Positions 51,075-59,930 of a stretch of DNA of 64,000 nucleotides are shown piece after piece. Both the position numbers and the translations under genes were made by a program. Every line of letters starts with the position of its first letter. Position 1 is the first letter of the stretch. The notes under the pieces were generated by a model that made no database searches, was not told the origin of the DNA, and saw only the letters and a program-made list of their open reading frames with translations. The stretch is from Lentzea nigeriaca (lineage in GTDB: Bacteria; Actinomycetota; Actinomycetes; Mycobacteriales; Pseudonocardiaceae). Location of the stretch: the NCBI RefSeq assembly GCF_016907955.1, contig NZ_JAFBCX010000011.1:124001-188000 (forward strand), read 5' to 3'.

Positions 51075-54000
51075 TCAGAAGTTCGACGTGATCGCCGCGA
51101 CGAGATCGTCGGCGATCGTCCCGGGGTCCTTGGCCTCGTACGCGCCGGCCGCGGTCGCCTCGGCGATCTTCTTCAGCTCGTCGCGTCCCCTGGCGTCCTC
51201 GTCGGAGGCGAAACCATAGGCGATCGTGAAGACCCTGACCGGTTCCGCACCCGCCGTGACCTTGATGCGGTCGAGCAACTGGTCGAGGTTCAGTCCGGTG
51301 CTCTTGTCGTTGCGGCCGTCGGTGAGCAGCACGACGGCGTTGATGGCCTTCCTGTCGATCTGCTGCCGCATGACGGCGACGGCCTGGTCGACCGTGTCGA
51401 ACAACCCGGTCCCGCCTTCGGCCGGCAACGCCCTGATCTTGTCCGCGATCTCCTGGCGCTTGACCTCGTTCAGCGGGCTGATCGCCGACAGCTCGCAGTG
51501 GTCGCCGCGACAGCCGGGGCCCGTTCCGGCGGAACCCGCGGTGGAGAAGTTCCACAGGCCCAGCCGGTCGGAGTCGGTGAAGCCGCTGACGATCTCGCCG
51601 CGGTACTTCTGGATCAGCTCGATCTTGGACGGGCAGAACTGGGTGGCCGGGTCGCGCTGCCTCACCTCGAGCTCACAGCTCTGCTTCTGGACCTCGGTGG
51701 CGGTCACACCGAACTTCATCGAGCCGGACGTGTCGACGACGAACAGGACGTTCGCCGGTTTGCGCACGGCACTCCACGCGGTCAGCACCTTGTCCAGCGT
51801 GCGCGCGGACGGCTTCGGCAGCTCCTTGACCCCGAAACCGGGCGAGACGCCGTTGCCGTCGTCGGCGAGCTCGCCCGACGCGTGCGAGGGATCGCGGAAA
51901 CCGAGCTCCCCGAACCGCTTCTGCGCCTGCGGGGACCGCAGGTACCGGAGGAAGTCCGCGCTCACCTCCCGCTTCGCCTTCGTCATGTCCGGCCAGGTGA
52001 GCTCGATGTACGGGTGGTCGTGGAAGATCGTCCCCTCTTTCGGGTACATCGCGACCAGCTTGGTGGCGGGCTCCGCCTCCTTCGGGTCCTCAGTGGACAG
52101 TGCGCCGCTCGGGTAACCGGCGTTGTAGGCCAGCATGGAGCTCTCGTCGATGGTGAGCGCCGAGATGTAGGAGAGCACCTGTCCCCTGCGTTCCGCGGTA
52201 CGCAGGTTGCGCATGAAGTGCAGGCTCGTCTCGCCGTAGTGCACGATCGACTGCTCGATGTCCTGGACGAACTTGCGCGCGGCCGGGTCGTCGACGTCGC
52301 TGTCCTTGAGCGGTCCACTCGCGTCGGTGTTGGCTCGGAACGCGTGGAAAGCACCGATGGTCGCGTTGAGGCCCGACGTCGAGTAGTTGGGGTTCGTCTT
52401 GCCGAGCCGGAAAGGTCCCCAGTCCTTCTGGTACCGGCCCCAGCCCTGTGCGTCGGTGGCGAGGTCCGCGAGCGTCCGCCAGCTGACCTCCTTCGTGCTC
52501 GGCCAGCCGAGCACCTCCGCCATGGGCTTCGGCATGGCGATCACCACCGGAGTCGTGACGACCGGCCCGCGGGTCTCCGTCGGCAACGCCCCGATGGCGT
52601 TCGTGTTGCCCGCTGCGCGGTCACGGGCGATGTCCAGCCACTCGCTGGAAGCCGGCGACCAGACGTCGGGACGCGGACCGTCCGACTCCGTCCACCCGCG
52701 CGCCAGCGTGTTCGCGGCGGAGCCGGAGTTCAGCTCGGTGATCAGGAGGCGGGTGCAGTGCCCGTCGGCGGAGCGCGTGCCGTAGTCGGCGGCCATCTCC
52801 TTGAACAGCTCGCTCTTGTCAGCGGACACACCGACGTTCAGGGTCGTGTCCGGCGTCGTCGCGCACGTGGGCAACGTCGCCGCCGCGCCGCCACCCGACG
52901 GCCAGGAGAAGATCGGCACGACGACGAACACGAGCAAGGCGATGACCGTCGCGAGCGCGGTCCACCGGGTCCTGGCCTGACGCCAGAACGGAACCGCGGA
53001 GGAGACCTCCTGCTGCTGCGCGGCCCTGCGCCGCGCAGCCTGCTCGCGCACCCATTCCGGTGCGGAGCCGGTGAACGGCTTGCACACGTCGATGATCTCG
53101 GTGAGCGACGGGCGCTGTGCCGGGTCCTTGTCGAGACACCTGCGGATCAGCCCGGTCAGCGCGCTGTCCCAGCCCGCGAGCCCGCTCAGGTCCGGTTCGT
53201 CGACGAGAATCCGGCGCCTGGTGTTGTCGTCGTTGCCGAACGGCGGCGCGCCCGTCCCCGCGTACACCAGCAGAGCGCCCAACGAGAACACGTCGCTCGC
53301 CGCGGTGATCTCCTCGGTGCCACGGGCCTGTTCCGGCGACATGAACGCGACTGTCCCGATGGCATCGTGCCGGGTGAGGTCGAGATCTTCGGAGTTCTTC
53401 GCGATGCCGAGGTCGATGATCCACAGGTCGTCGACGCCCAGCAGCACGTTCGCGGGCTTCAGGTCGCGGTGCACCAGCCCCTTGTCGTGGACGAGCCGCA
53501 GCTTCGCCGCGATCACGCGCGCCAGCCACGCCACCGCCGCCGGACGCCACGGGCTGGCTTGGGAGACCAGCTCCTGCAACGTCTCGCTGGGCAGGTACTC
53601 CGTGGCGAACCACGGCTGTTCCGCGTCGGCGTTGGCGTCGAGCAGCGTCGGGAACTCGCCGGCCGCCGCCTTGCCGACCTCGTCGACGGACCGGATCTCC
53701 CGCCGGAACCGTTCGCGGCTGACCGGATTGCGGGCGAGCCCGGCCCCCATCACCTTGACGGCCACGAGCCGGCTCTGCCGCCGGTCGACACCGAGGTAGA
53801 CGATGCCCGTGGCACCGGGGCCCAACCGTCCGAGCAGGGTGTACTCGCCGATCTTTCGCGGGTCGTGGCGATGCAGCGGTTCGATGTTCAGCTCGTCGAG
53901 GAGTCTTATCGGATCGATGCCGGGCCGCGGCAACACGAACCAGAGACTGGTCACGGCGACGAGCGCGCTGATGACACTGCCGAGCTTGTCCGCGCGGTCG

Positions 54001-54131
54001 AGCCCCTGCACGACGAGGAAGACGACCAATGACACCGCGGCCGCGGCGAGCGCGACACCAGCCACGATCCGGCGCTTCTGCAACTCGAGGCTCCCCCTGC
54101 TCGTCGACCCGTTCGTTTCATCATCGACCAA
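51075..54131 (-). CDS. Ser/Thr protein kinase fused to an extracellular solute-binding domain and a VWA domain
   Basis: The 1018-residue protein joins, in order: two N-terminal membrane helices (about 22-42 and 50-67), a Hanks-type kinase (97-355; ATP lysine K126, catalytic HRDLKPAN at 221-228, DLG at 240-242 in place of DFG, APE-like SPEQA), a third membrane helix (391-410), a type 2 solute-binding domain outside the cell (about 425-780) and a VWA domain (793-1018) with a MIDAS DTSGS at 800-804 and LLTDGRND later. A sensor that senses a ligand outside and signals by phosphorylation is likely. The start at TTG 54131 is uncertain. Confidence 0.9.
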   Translation of the reverse strand: MVDDETNGSTSRGSLELQKRRIVAGVALAAAAVSLVVFLVVQGLDRADKLGSVISALVAVTSLWFVLPRPGIDPIRLLDELNIEPLHRHDPRKIGEYTLLGRLGPGATGIVYLGVDRRQSRLVAVKVMGAGLARNPVSRERFRREIRSVDEVGKAAAGEFPTLLDANADAEQPWFATEYLPSETLQELVSQASPWRPAAVAWLARVIAAKLRLVHDKGLVHRDLKPANVLLGVDDLWIIDLGIAKNSEDLDLTRHDAIGTVAFMSPEQARGTEEITAASDVFSLGALLVYAGTGAPPFGNDDNTRRRILVDEPDLSGLAGWDSALTGLIRRCLDKDPAQRPSLTEIIDVCKPFTGSAPEWVREQAARRRAAQQQEVSSAVPFWRQARTRWTALATVIALLVFVVVPIFSWPSGGGAAATLPTCATTPDTTLNVGVSADKSELFKEMAADYGTRSADGHCTRLLITELNSGSAANTLARGWTESDGPRPDVWSPASSEWLDIARDRAAGNTNAIGALPTETRGPVVTTPVVIAMPKPMAEVLGWPSTKEVSWRTLADLATDAQGWGRYQKDWGPFRLGKTNPNYSTSGLNATIGAFHAFRANTDASGPLKDSDVDDPAARKFVQDIEQSIVHYGETSLHFMRNLRTAERRGQVLSYISALTIDESSMLAYNAGYPSGALSTEDPKEAEPATKLVAMYPKEGTIFHDHPYIELTWPDMTKAKREVSADFLRYLRSPQAQKRFGELGFRDPSHASGELADDGNGVSPGFGVKELPKPSARTLDKVLTAWSAVRKPANVLFVVDTSGSMKFGVTATEVQKQSCELEVRQRDPATQFCPSKIELIQKYRGEIVSGFTDSDRLGLWNFSTAGSAGTGPGCRGDHCELSAISPLNEVKRQEIADKIRALPAEGGTGLFDTVDQAVAVMRQQIDRKAINAVVLLTDGRNDKSTGLNLDQLLDRIKVTAGAEPVRVFTIAYGFASDEDARGRDELKKIAEATAAGAYEAKDPGTIADDLVAAITSNF

Positions 54132-54183
54132 GGGACGTCCCCGGTTACGGGTTTCGCAGCATCCGAACGCGCAGAGCCACCTC

Positions 54184-55026
54184 CTACAGCTCGGCGGCGG
54201 CCTCCGCGATCAGCTCCAACGACTCCCCGGTGCCGAGAGCGATCCGCCGCAGTTCCGCGAACCGCTGCGCACACAGCTCCGTCAACCCGGGCTCCTCCAC
54301 GTACTCCCCCTTCATGAACGTCTCCAGATACACCACGTCGTTGTGCTGCCGATGCGGAAAACTCAGCAACGTGAACGGCGACCCCATCGCCGGATACGCC
54401 CCGGCACCCCGCGGCACCACCTGCACGCTCACCGTCGGATGCTCACTGACCTCCATCAGATGCAACAACTGAGCCTTCATCACCCGCGGTCCACCCACCA
54501 CCTGCCGCAGCACCGCCTCCGGAAACACCGCCTGCACCACCAGCGGATCCCTGCCCTCCAGCCGCGTCGACCACGCCTCCCGCGCCATCGCCAGCCGCGC
54601 CGAACGCACCGGATCATCCGACTGCAGCACCGCCTGCGTGTACCCGGACAGCTGGAACACCGCCGGCACCAGATCCGTCGTGAACACCCGCAGCAACGTC
54701 GACTCGAACACCAGATTCGCGAAGTCCGCCGCCGGATCGAAGTCCACCGAACGCTTGAACGCGCGCGCACGAACTCGTTCCGCGTACTGCGCGCGCGCCA
54801 CCACGGCCTGCCATTCCGCCGTAGGCACCTTGTAGACATAACCGAGCGCCATGATGTCCACGGCCGCCGACGGCTGCACCGCGTTCTCCATCATGGACAG
54901 CTTGGCGCTGCTGAAACCCACGCGCTGACCCGCCTCGGTGAGACTCAGCTCCCGCTCGTTGCGCCACCCGGCCAGCTGCCGCCCGATGGCGCGTTCGAGC
55001 GTCGTGGCCCGGAAATCCTTCGGCAT
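54184..55026 (-). CDS. XRE-family regulator with Scr1/DUF5753-type body
   Basis: The 280-residue protein has an XRE helix-turn-helix (IGRQLAGWRNERELSLTEAGQRVGFSSAKLSMMENAVQPS) and a DUF5753 body (FESTLLRVFTTDLVPAVFQLSGYTQAVLQS, LRQVVGGPRVMKAQLLHLMEVSEHPTVSVQVVPRGAGAYP). It lies 52 nt before the kinase fusion gene on the same strand, so it may control or be co-transcribed with it. Two AT-rich palindromes lie upstream. Confidence 0.88.
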   Translation of the reverse strand: MPKDFRATTLERAIGRQLAGWRNERELSLTEAGQRVGFSSAKLSMMENAVQPSAAVDIMALGYVYKVPTAEWQAVVARAQYAERVRARAFKRSVDFDPAADFANLVFESTLLRVFTTDLVPAVFQLSGYTQAVLQSDDPVRSARLAMAREAWSTRLEGRDPLVVQAVFPEAVLRQVVGGPRVMKAQLLHLMEVSEHPTVSVQVVPRGAGAYPAMGSPFTLLSFPHRQHNDVVYLETFMKGEYVEEPGLTELCAQRFAELRRIALGTGESLELIAEAAAEL

Positions 55027-55045
55027 GACGCGAAGGATATGACCA

Positions 55046-55061
55046 ATTCGGATTACCGAAT
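55046..55061. promoter_or_regulatory. Palindrome upstream of the XRE gene
   Basis: ATTCGG and CCGAAT around ATTA make a 16-bp inverted repeat 20 nt before the XRE start. It is a candidate autoregulatory site. Confidence 0.5.
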
Positions 55062-55085
55062 GGGACCACCCGCTGTGGACAACCC

Positions 55086-55130
55086 TTTAACGCCAACTTC
55101 TCCCGTTTATCAGGCGCCTATGGCGTTAAA
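55086..55130. promoter_or_regulatory. Long-spaced inverted repeat upstream of the XRE gene
   Basis: TTTAACGCCA (55086-55095) and TGGCGTTAAA (55121-55130) are perfect 10-bp arms with 25 nt between. A third repeat, CGCTAA-N8-TTAGCG (55133-55152), follows and overlaps the stop of the STAND gene. The stretch is notably AT-rich. Confidence 0.5.
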
Positions 55131-55146
55131 CACGCTAATTGCATTG

Positions 55147-55878
55147 TTAGCGTTTCGTGCGCGCATGGGCACGCACGAGCTCATGGAACCCGAAGGAGTC
55201 GCCCACCTCGGTCAGCAACGACTTCTCGACCAGGTCGTCCAGCGCGTCCTCGACGTCGCACTCGTGCTCGCCCGCGATCGCGGCCGCCGCCTGCACGTCG
55301 AACGGGGCGGGCTGCCACGCGCACAACCGGTAGAGCCGCGCCTGTCGTTCCGGTAGCTCCACATAGGACAGATCGAGGAGTTGCCGGATGCGTCCGTCGT
55401 CGGTGAGCGGCTCGACGCCGATCTCCTGCGCCTGCTTGAGGTTCAGCCTCTCGCGACTGGTCACGACGACCGTGCCGGACACGGGCAGCAGCGGCGTCAC
55501 CTGCTCGGCCGAGCCCGCGTTGTCCAGCAACAGGGTGAACTGCCTGCGCGTGACGAGACTGCGGAACACCGCGGCTCTCTCGTCGGCGGCCACGTCGCTC
55601 AGCCCGAACGCCGTCAGCAGATCCCCCACCGGCTCGCGCACGGCCAGGTCGACGTAGAGCCCACATCCCCTGTCCTGCAACCACTTCAGCGCCAGTGCGG
55701 TCTTCCCCACCCCGCCGGGCCCGCTCAGCACCGTCACCCCGCCGGCCCTGATGCGCGCCAGTTCCTCCTGCCTGCCGACGAAATGCCGCGGCGGTGCCGG
55801 CAGCCGGAACTGCGGCGGAACCCCGCCACATCCCCGGAAACGAACAGCCCCTGTGGTGCCGGTCAAAACATCACTCAT
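55147..55878 (-). CDS. Small STAND/NB-ARC-type NTPase
   Basis: The 243-residue protein has a P-loop (VLSGPGGVGKTALALKWL), Walker B (FTLLLDNAGSAEQV), VVTSRERLNL (sensor-like) and a winged-helix region (VQAAAAIAGEHECDVEDALDDLVEKSLLTEVGDSFGFHELVRAHA). These are the NB-ARC parts of AfsR/SARP-like regulators, but the DNA-binding and TPR parts are missing. ATG 55878 has GGAGG upstream. It is on the strand of, and 120 nt before, the XRE gene. Confidence 0.82.
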   Translation of the reverse strand: MSDVLTGTTGAVRFRGCGGVPPQFRLPAPPRHFVGRQEELARIRAGGVTVLSGPGGVGKTALALKWLQDRGCGLYVDLAVREPVGDLLTAFGLSDVAADERAAVFRSLVTRRQFTLLLDNAGSAEQVTPLLPVSGTVVVTSRERLNLKQAQEIGVEPLTDDGRIRQLLDLSYVELPERQARLYRLCAWQPAPFDVQAAAAIAGEHECDVEDALDDLVEKSLLTEVGDSFGFHELVRAHARTKR

Positions 55879-55927
55879 ACCCGTACCTCCCCAACATGTT
55901 GAAGTTACGGGCTTTCCTCTTCTTACG

Positions 55928-56251
55928 TCAGACGGCCATAGAGTGATCGCACGCGAGTGCGGCACCCGTGTTGGACGTGGCGGTCTTCACCTGGCGCCCG
56001 TTGATGATGATCTTGCACGTGAGCTCGCCGTGCACGCCCTCGAGCCTGATCACGACCCGCCCCTTGCGCGCCCCCATGCGTTCGAACGGCATGTCCGGGT
56101 TGCGCAGGGTTCGTTCCTCCTCACCTGGAAACGAGTAGGTCAGGCGGTCCGTCGTGCCCGTTCCCTCCACCACCACGCGGATGTCGGGCGCTGTCGCGCA
56201 ACCGGTGCTCCCGGCGAGCAACAGGCCCACGAGTAAGGCGGCGGTCTTCAT
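55928..56251 (-). CDS. Small MmpS-like lipoprotein
   Basis: The 107-residue protein has a lipobox (LLLAGSTGC) and a mature beta-rich part with the form of MmpS proteins (VVVEGTGTTDRLTYSFPGEEERTL, GELTCKIIINGRQVKTATSNTGAALAC), including a likely disulphide pair. MmpS proteins help MmpL transporters at the outer face of the membrane; no mmpL gene is nearby. Confidence 0.7.
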   Translation of the reverse strand: MKTAALLVGLLLAGSTGCATAPDIRVVVEGTGTTDRLTYSFPGEEERTLRNPDMPFERMGARKGRVVIRLEGVHGELTCKIIINGRQVKTATSNTGAALACDHSMAV

Positions 56252-56317
56252 GGCCGAAACGGTAGGAAACCGAGAGGTGCGCGTGCATCAGCCTGAAGGC
56301 TCAAGCGCTATCAGCCA

Positions 56318-56695
56318 TCAGACTGACAACCCGAGATTCCGCAAACACTCTTCCAGCCGCATCCGTTCGATATCGCGGTCCACGCCTTCCGGCACCGTGC
56401 CGAGCCGGTGCGGGACGTCCAACGCCGAACAGGCCTGCATCAGCAGCTCGTCGTACGCCTGACGAGCCCCGATCCGTTTGATGGCCGGCGTCCCCGGCTG
56501 GAAGCACGACAACACGCGGCGGACGCGACGAAGGTCGGCCGCGATGCATTCGATCGGCTGGTGCTCGGACACGAGAGCCGGGCGGCGCAGCTTGCGCAGG
56601 GCGCGCGGCACGTTGACCACCGCCCAGAACAACGCACTGGGCGCTACCGCGGCGATGGCGAACAAAACCACGTTGCCCGCAACGGATTGGGGCAT
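56318..56695 (-). CDS. Hypothetical single-pass membrane protein
   Basis: The 125-residue product has one membrane helix near the start (GNVVLFAIAAVAPSALFWAVV) and a basic, helical cytoplasmic part (RALRKLRRPALVSEHQPIECIAADLRRVRRVLSCF, ARQAYDELLMQACSALDVPHRL). No function is recognised. It lies 9 nt beyond the stop of the PucR gene on the same strand, so it is probably the second gene of that transcript. Confidence 0.65.
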   Translation of the reverse strand: MPQSVAGNVVLFAIAAVAPSALFWAVVNVPRALRKLRRPALVSEHQPIECIAADLRRVRRVLSCFQPGTPAIKRIGARQAYDELLMQACSALDVPHRLGTVPEGVDRDIERMRLEECLRNLGLSV

Positions 56696-56704
56696 GCGTC
56701 CACG

Positions 56705-58141
56705 TTACCCCGCCTGCAGCGCCAGGAAGAGGTCCACACGCGCCTCGAACTCGGCGAGGTCGACGCCGAGCAGTTCCTCCACGCGCCCCACCCGGTACCG
56801 CAACGTGTTCACGTGGACGTGCAGCTTGGCCGCGGCGGCGGTCCAGGAACCGGAGCAGTCCAGGAACACCTTCAGCGTCCCGGTGAGATCCGACCCGTGC
56901 TCGGCGTCGTAGTCCAGCACCGGTCCCAGCAGCCTCCGCCGCAACGACGAACGCAGCTCCTCCGGCACGCCCGCGAGCAGCAGCTGGTGCAGCGCGATCT
57001 CCTCGCCCGCCACCACACACGTGCGGCCGCTGCGTCGTTCGCCGAGCCTGCGCGCGTGCGTGGCTTCCTCCGCGGCGCCACGCAACCCGCGCGACTCGAC
57101 CGGCGAGCTGATCCCGACCAGCACCCGCGACGACCCGAGGCCCGGTTCCATCACGCGCATCGCCTCGCGGACGTCGTCCGGCACCGAGTCGCCGGCCCTG
57201 GCGACGGCGTAGACCGTGTCGCCGACGGGTGTGACGAGCGCCTGCGGCACGACCTCCTCCAGCACCGCGGCCGCGAGGTCGGTCCGCTGGTCGGACGTCA
57301 CGGCGCTGATCACCCGCAGCCGGGTGTTCTCCAGCCCGGCCGCCGCCAGCCTCGACTCGACGTCGGCGGAGCCGCTCAGCACCGCGGCGACCAGCGGCCC
57401 GGCGGTCCGGTTCTCGATCTGCCTGCCCTGCGCCTGACGGAGGCGTTCCAGCGCGACCAGCGAGGCGAGCTCGGCAGCGGCCTCTTGCTGGGGTTCCCCG
57501 CCCACGACGAGGATCCAGCTGGTGAGCCGGGTGCCACCACGTTCGGAGACGGGCACGAGCGTCAGGCCCCTGACGGTCTTCGGCAGCCGATCGGCCTGCA
57601 GGAACTCCTTCACCAGCGACACGCGCTCCGGCAGCTCGCCACCGGCCACGACCCGGCCGGTCGTGGAGAGCACCCAGCACGGCGCGTTCAGCTCGTTGCC
57701 GCCCGCCAGGAGCAACGCCGGCAGCCCGGAACCCTCCGCCACGACACCCAGCAGGCGACGGTGCCTGGACAGGCCGACCAGCTCCATCGACACGCGCTCG
57801 GTGATGGTCGCGAAGGACAGGTCGATCGGCACCTCCAGCAGCGGCACGTGGTGGCGTTCGCAGGCGGCGACCAGGTCGACGGGCAGCGCGCGGTTCTCGG
57901 TCTCGGACGCGGCCAGGCCGGCGACGCGTGCCGACGCCAGGGAGCGGACGAACGTCTCGGAGTCCTGCGGGCCGTGGTGCCAGAGCAGGCCGGACAGCAC
58001 GAGCTCCCCGCCGGACAGGTACCGGCTGGGGTCGGGCAGCTCCGTTCCGTACACGCGGGTGACCATGCGGTCGAGATGATCCTCACCGGTGTGCAGGCTC
58101 AGGCGCAGTTCCGGCATCTGCAGCAACGTCCGCAGCAACAT
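56705..58141 (-). CDS. PucR-family transcriptional regulator of purine catabolism
   Basis: The 478-residue protein has the PucR N-domain (ELVLSGLLWHHGPQDSETFVRSLASARVAGLAA, LLEVPIDLSFATITERVSMEL), a GGDEF-like middle and the C-terminal helix-turn-helix (LKVFLDCSGSWTAAAAKLHVHVNTLRYRVGRVEELLGVDL). It is divergent from the uraH-xdh operon with an ATTTGT-N8-ACAAAT repeat between. In Bacillus, PucR controls the same pathway. It is a second PucR in this window, different from the one at 13296. Confidence 0.92.
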   Translation of the reverse strand: MLLRTLLQMPELRLSLHTGEDHLDRMVTRVYGTELPDPSRYLSGGELVLSGLLWHHGPQDSETFVRSLASARVAGLAASETENRALPVDLVAACERHHVPLLEVPIDLSFATITERVSMELVGLSRHRRLLGVVAEGSGLPALLLAGGNELNAPCWVLSTTGRVVAGGELPERVSLVKEFLQADRLPKTVRGLTLVPVSERGGTRLTSWILVVGGEPQQEAAAELASLVALERLRQAQGRQIENRTAGPLVAAVLSGSADVESRLAAAGLENTRLRVISAVTSDQRTDLAAAVLEEVVPQALVTPVGDTVYAVARAGDSVPDDVREAMRVMEPGLGSSRVLVGISSPVESRGLRGAAEEATHARRLGERRSGRTCVVAGEEIALHQLLLAGVPEELRSSLRRRLLGPVLDYDAEHGSDLTGTLKVFLDCSGSWTAAAAKLHVHVNTLRYRVGRVEELLGVDLAEFEARVDLFLALQAG

Positions 58142-58181
58142 GGGAGGTCACTTTCGTCCGTTCGTCGCCGAAAAGGGTGAC

Positions 58182-58201
58182 ATTTGTAGGAAAGCACAAA
58201 T
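58182..58201. promoter_or_regulatory. Candidate PucR operator before uraH
   Basis: ATTTGT and ACAAAT are perfect 6-bp arms with an 8-nt spacer in the 156-nt divergent gap. Confidence 0.45.
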
Positions 58202-58297
58202 TCGTTACGTGTAGGACCCTGCTGATTCATGTGTCCCGGCCGTAGAGGTGCGGACCTGTAGCTATGTGTACTGGCTCACAACCAGATGGGAGGGCGA

Positions 58298-58600
58298 GTG
58301 ACGATCTCCACGCACGTGCTGGACGCGGCGCGCGGCAGGCCGTTCGCGGGCATCAGCGTGTCGCTGCAGCGCCGCGACGGGACCGAGGTGAGTTCCGCCG
58401 AGACGAACGCCGACGGACGGATCACCGGATGGGGTGATGGCCTGCCGGCGGGCGTCTACCGGCTGGTCTTCGACACCTCCGAGGCAGCGCCCTTCTTCCC
58501 CGAGGTCGTGCTCACGTTCGACTACTCCGATCCGGCACAGCACTACCACGTGCCGTTGCTGCTGTCGCCGTTCGCCTACTCCACCTACCGAGGTAGCTGA
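58298..58600 (+). CDS. uraH: Hydroxyisourate hydrolase
   Basis: The 100-residue transthyretin-like enzyme hydrolyses 5-hydroxyisourate. The N-terminal ISTHVLDAARGRPFAGISVSL, the middle GDGLPAGVYRLVFDT and the C-terminal signature YSTYRGS are all present. GTG 58298 is chosen because GGAGGG lies just upstream; ATG 58286 would cover that site. No uricase is seen in the window. Confidence 0.95.
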   Translation: MTISTHVLDAARGRPFAGISVSLQRRDGTEVSSAETNADGRITGWGDGLPAGVYRLVFDTSEAAPFFPEVVLTFDYSDPAQHYHVPLLLSPFAYSTYRGS

Positions 58601-58602
58601 CG

Positions 58603-59478
58603 ATGGACTTCCTTCGACCGGAAACGCTTGCGGAGGCGTTGGAGCTGAAGGCCGCCCGGCCGGACGCCGTGCCGATCGCCGGTGGCACGGACGTCATGGT
58701 GGAGCTGAACTTCGACCACCGCCGCCCCGCCGCGCTGCTCGACCTCACCCGCATTCCCGAGCTCCGCGAGTGGTCCGACGGGCTGCGGATCGGGTCGGGC
58801 GTGCCGTACGTGCGGATCATCGACGAGCTGGGCGCACAGCTCCCCGGCCTCGCGATGGCCTCGCGCACCGTCGGGTCGCCGCAGATCCGCAACCGGGGCA
58901 CCGTCGGCGGCAACCTCGGCGCGGCCTCCCCCGCAGGAGACACGCACCCGGTGCTGCTGGCGTCCGACGCGGTCATCGAGGTGGCCTCCGTGCGCGGGAC
59001 TCGCATGATCCCGGCTGACGAGTTCTACGTCGGCGTCAAGCGCAACGCCCTGGAACCGGACGAACTGATCGTGGCGGTGCACCTGGCGCCTGCCAAGGGG
59101 CCACAACAGTTCTCCAAGGTCGGCACGCGCAACGCGATGGTGATCGCGGTCTGCTCGTTCGCGATCTCGCTGTTCCCCGAGGAGAACCGGGCCGGCGCCG
59201 CCGTCGGATCCGCCGCGCCGACGCCGCGCAGGGCTGTGGATGCCGAGGAGTTCCTGGCTTCCACGCTGGACTTCGCGTCGCCGAAGCCGTTGCTGGACTC
59301 GGTGAAGCGCGAGTTCGGCGAACTGGTGTCGCGCGCCGCGTCACCGATCGACGACGTGCGCGGGTCGGCGGCGTACCGCAAGCACGCTCTGGCAGTGATG
59401 GCTCGCAGGACTCTGGGCTGGGCCTGGCAGGAACTCCTTGGCCAAAAGAATGGTGGCGGTGAGCACGCATGCGCGTGA
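58603..59478 (+). CDS. xdhB: Xanthine dehydrogenase FAD-binding subunit
   Basis: The 291-residue subunit binds FAD (IAGGTDVMVELN, GSPQIRNRGTVGGNLGAASPAGD) and passes electrons from the molybdenum subunit to NAD+. The CO dehydrogenase flavoprotein C-terminal domain (QFSKVGTRNAMVIAV) follows. It starts 2 nt after uraH and overlaps the 2Fe-2S subunit gene by 10 nt. Symbols follow the E. coli order. Confidence 0.93.
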   Translation: MDFLRPETLAEALELKAARPDAVPIAGGTDVMVELNFDHRRPAALLDLTRIPELREWSDGLRIGSGVPYVRIIDELGAQLPGLAMASRTVGSPQIRNRGTVGGNLGAASPAGDTHPVLLASDAVIEVASVRGTRMIPADEFYVGVKRNALEPDELIVAVHLAPAKGPQQFSKVGTRNAMVIAVCSFAISLFPEENRAGAAVGSAAPTPRRAVDAEEFLASTLDFASPKPLLDSVKREFGELVSRAASPIDDVRGSAAYRKHALAVMARRTLGWAWQELLGQKNGGGEHACA

Positions 59479-59930
59479 ACGTGACGGTCAACGGCGAGCA
59501 GCGCCAGGCCGACGACGTGTGGGAAGGCGAGTCGCTGCTGTTCATGCTGCGCGAGCGGCTCGGGCTGCCCGGTTCGAAGAACGCCTGCGAGCAGGGCGAG
59601 TGCGGGTCCTGCACGGTCTACCTGGACGACGTGCCGGTGTGCGCGTGCCTGGTCGCGGCCGGGCAGGCGCACGACCGTTCCGTGCGGACGGTCGAGGGGC
59701 TCGCCGACGGTGATCGGCTGGACCCGGTGCAGGAGGCGTTCGTCGAGGCGGGCGCGGTGCAGTGCGGGTTCTGCACGCCCGGTCTCGTCGTCGCGGCGCA
59801 CGACCTGCTGAACCGCGTGCCGTCGCCGTCCGACCCGGAGATCCGCGAGGCGCTCGCCGGGAACCTGTGCCGGTGCACGGGGTACGAGAAGATCCTGGAC
59901 GCCGTGCGATTGGCGGCGTCGCGCCGATGA
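59469..59930 (+). CDS. xdhC: Xanthine dehydrogenase 2Fe-2S subunit
   Basis: The 153-residue protein has both clusters: CEQGECGSCTVYLDDVPVCAC and CGFCTPGLVVAA with NLCRCTGYEKIL. It passes electrons between the Mo centre and FAD. Its stop overlaps the next ATG (ATGA). Confidence 0.95.
   Translation: MRVNVTVNGEQRQADDVWEGESLLFMLRERLGLPGSKNACEQGECGSCTVYLDDVPVCACLVAAGQAHDRSVRTVEGLADGDRLDPVQEAFVEAGAVQCGFCTPGLVVAAHDLLNRVPSPSDPEIREALAGNLCRCTGYEKILDAVRLAASRR

Noticed and set aside
50814..54032. A plus-strand frame of 1072 codons opposite the kinase fusion
   Set aside because: Antisense shadow: rich in Arg, Val and Asp-His-type residues, with no motif, while the minus strand holds clear kinase and VWA motifs.
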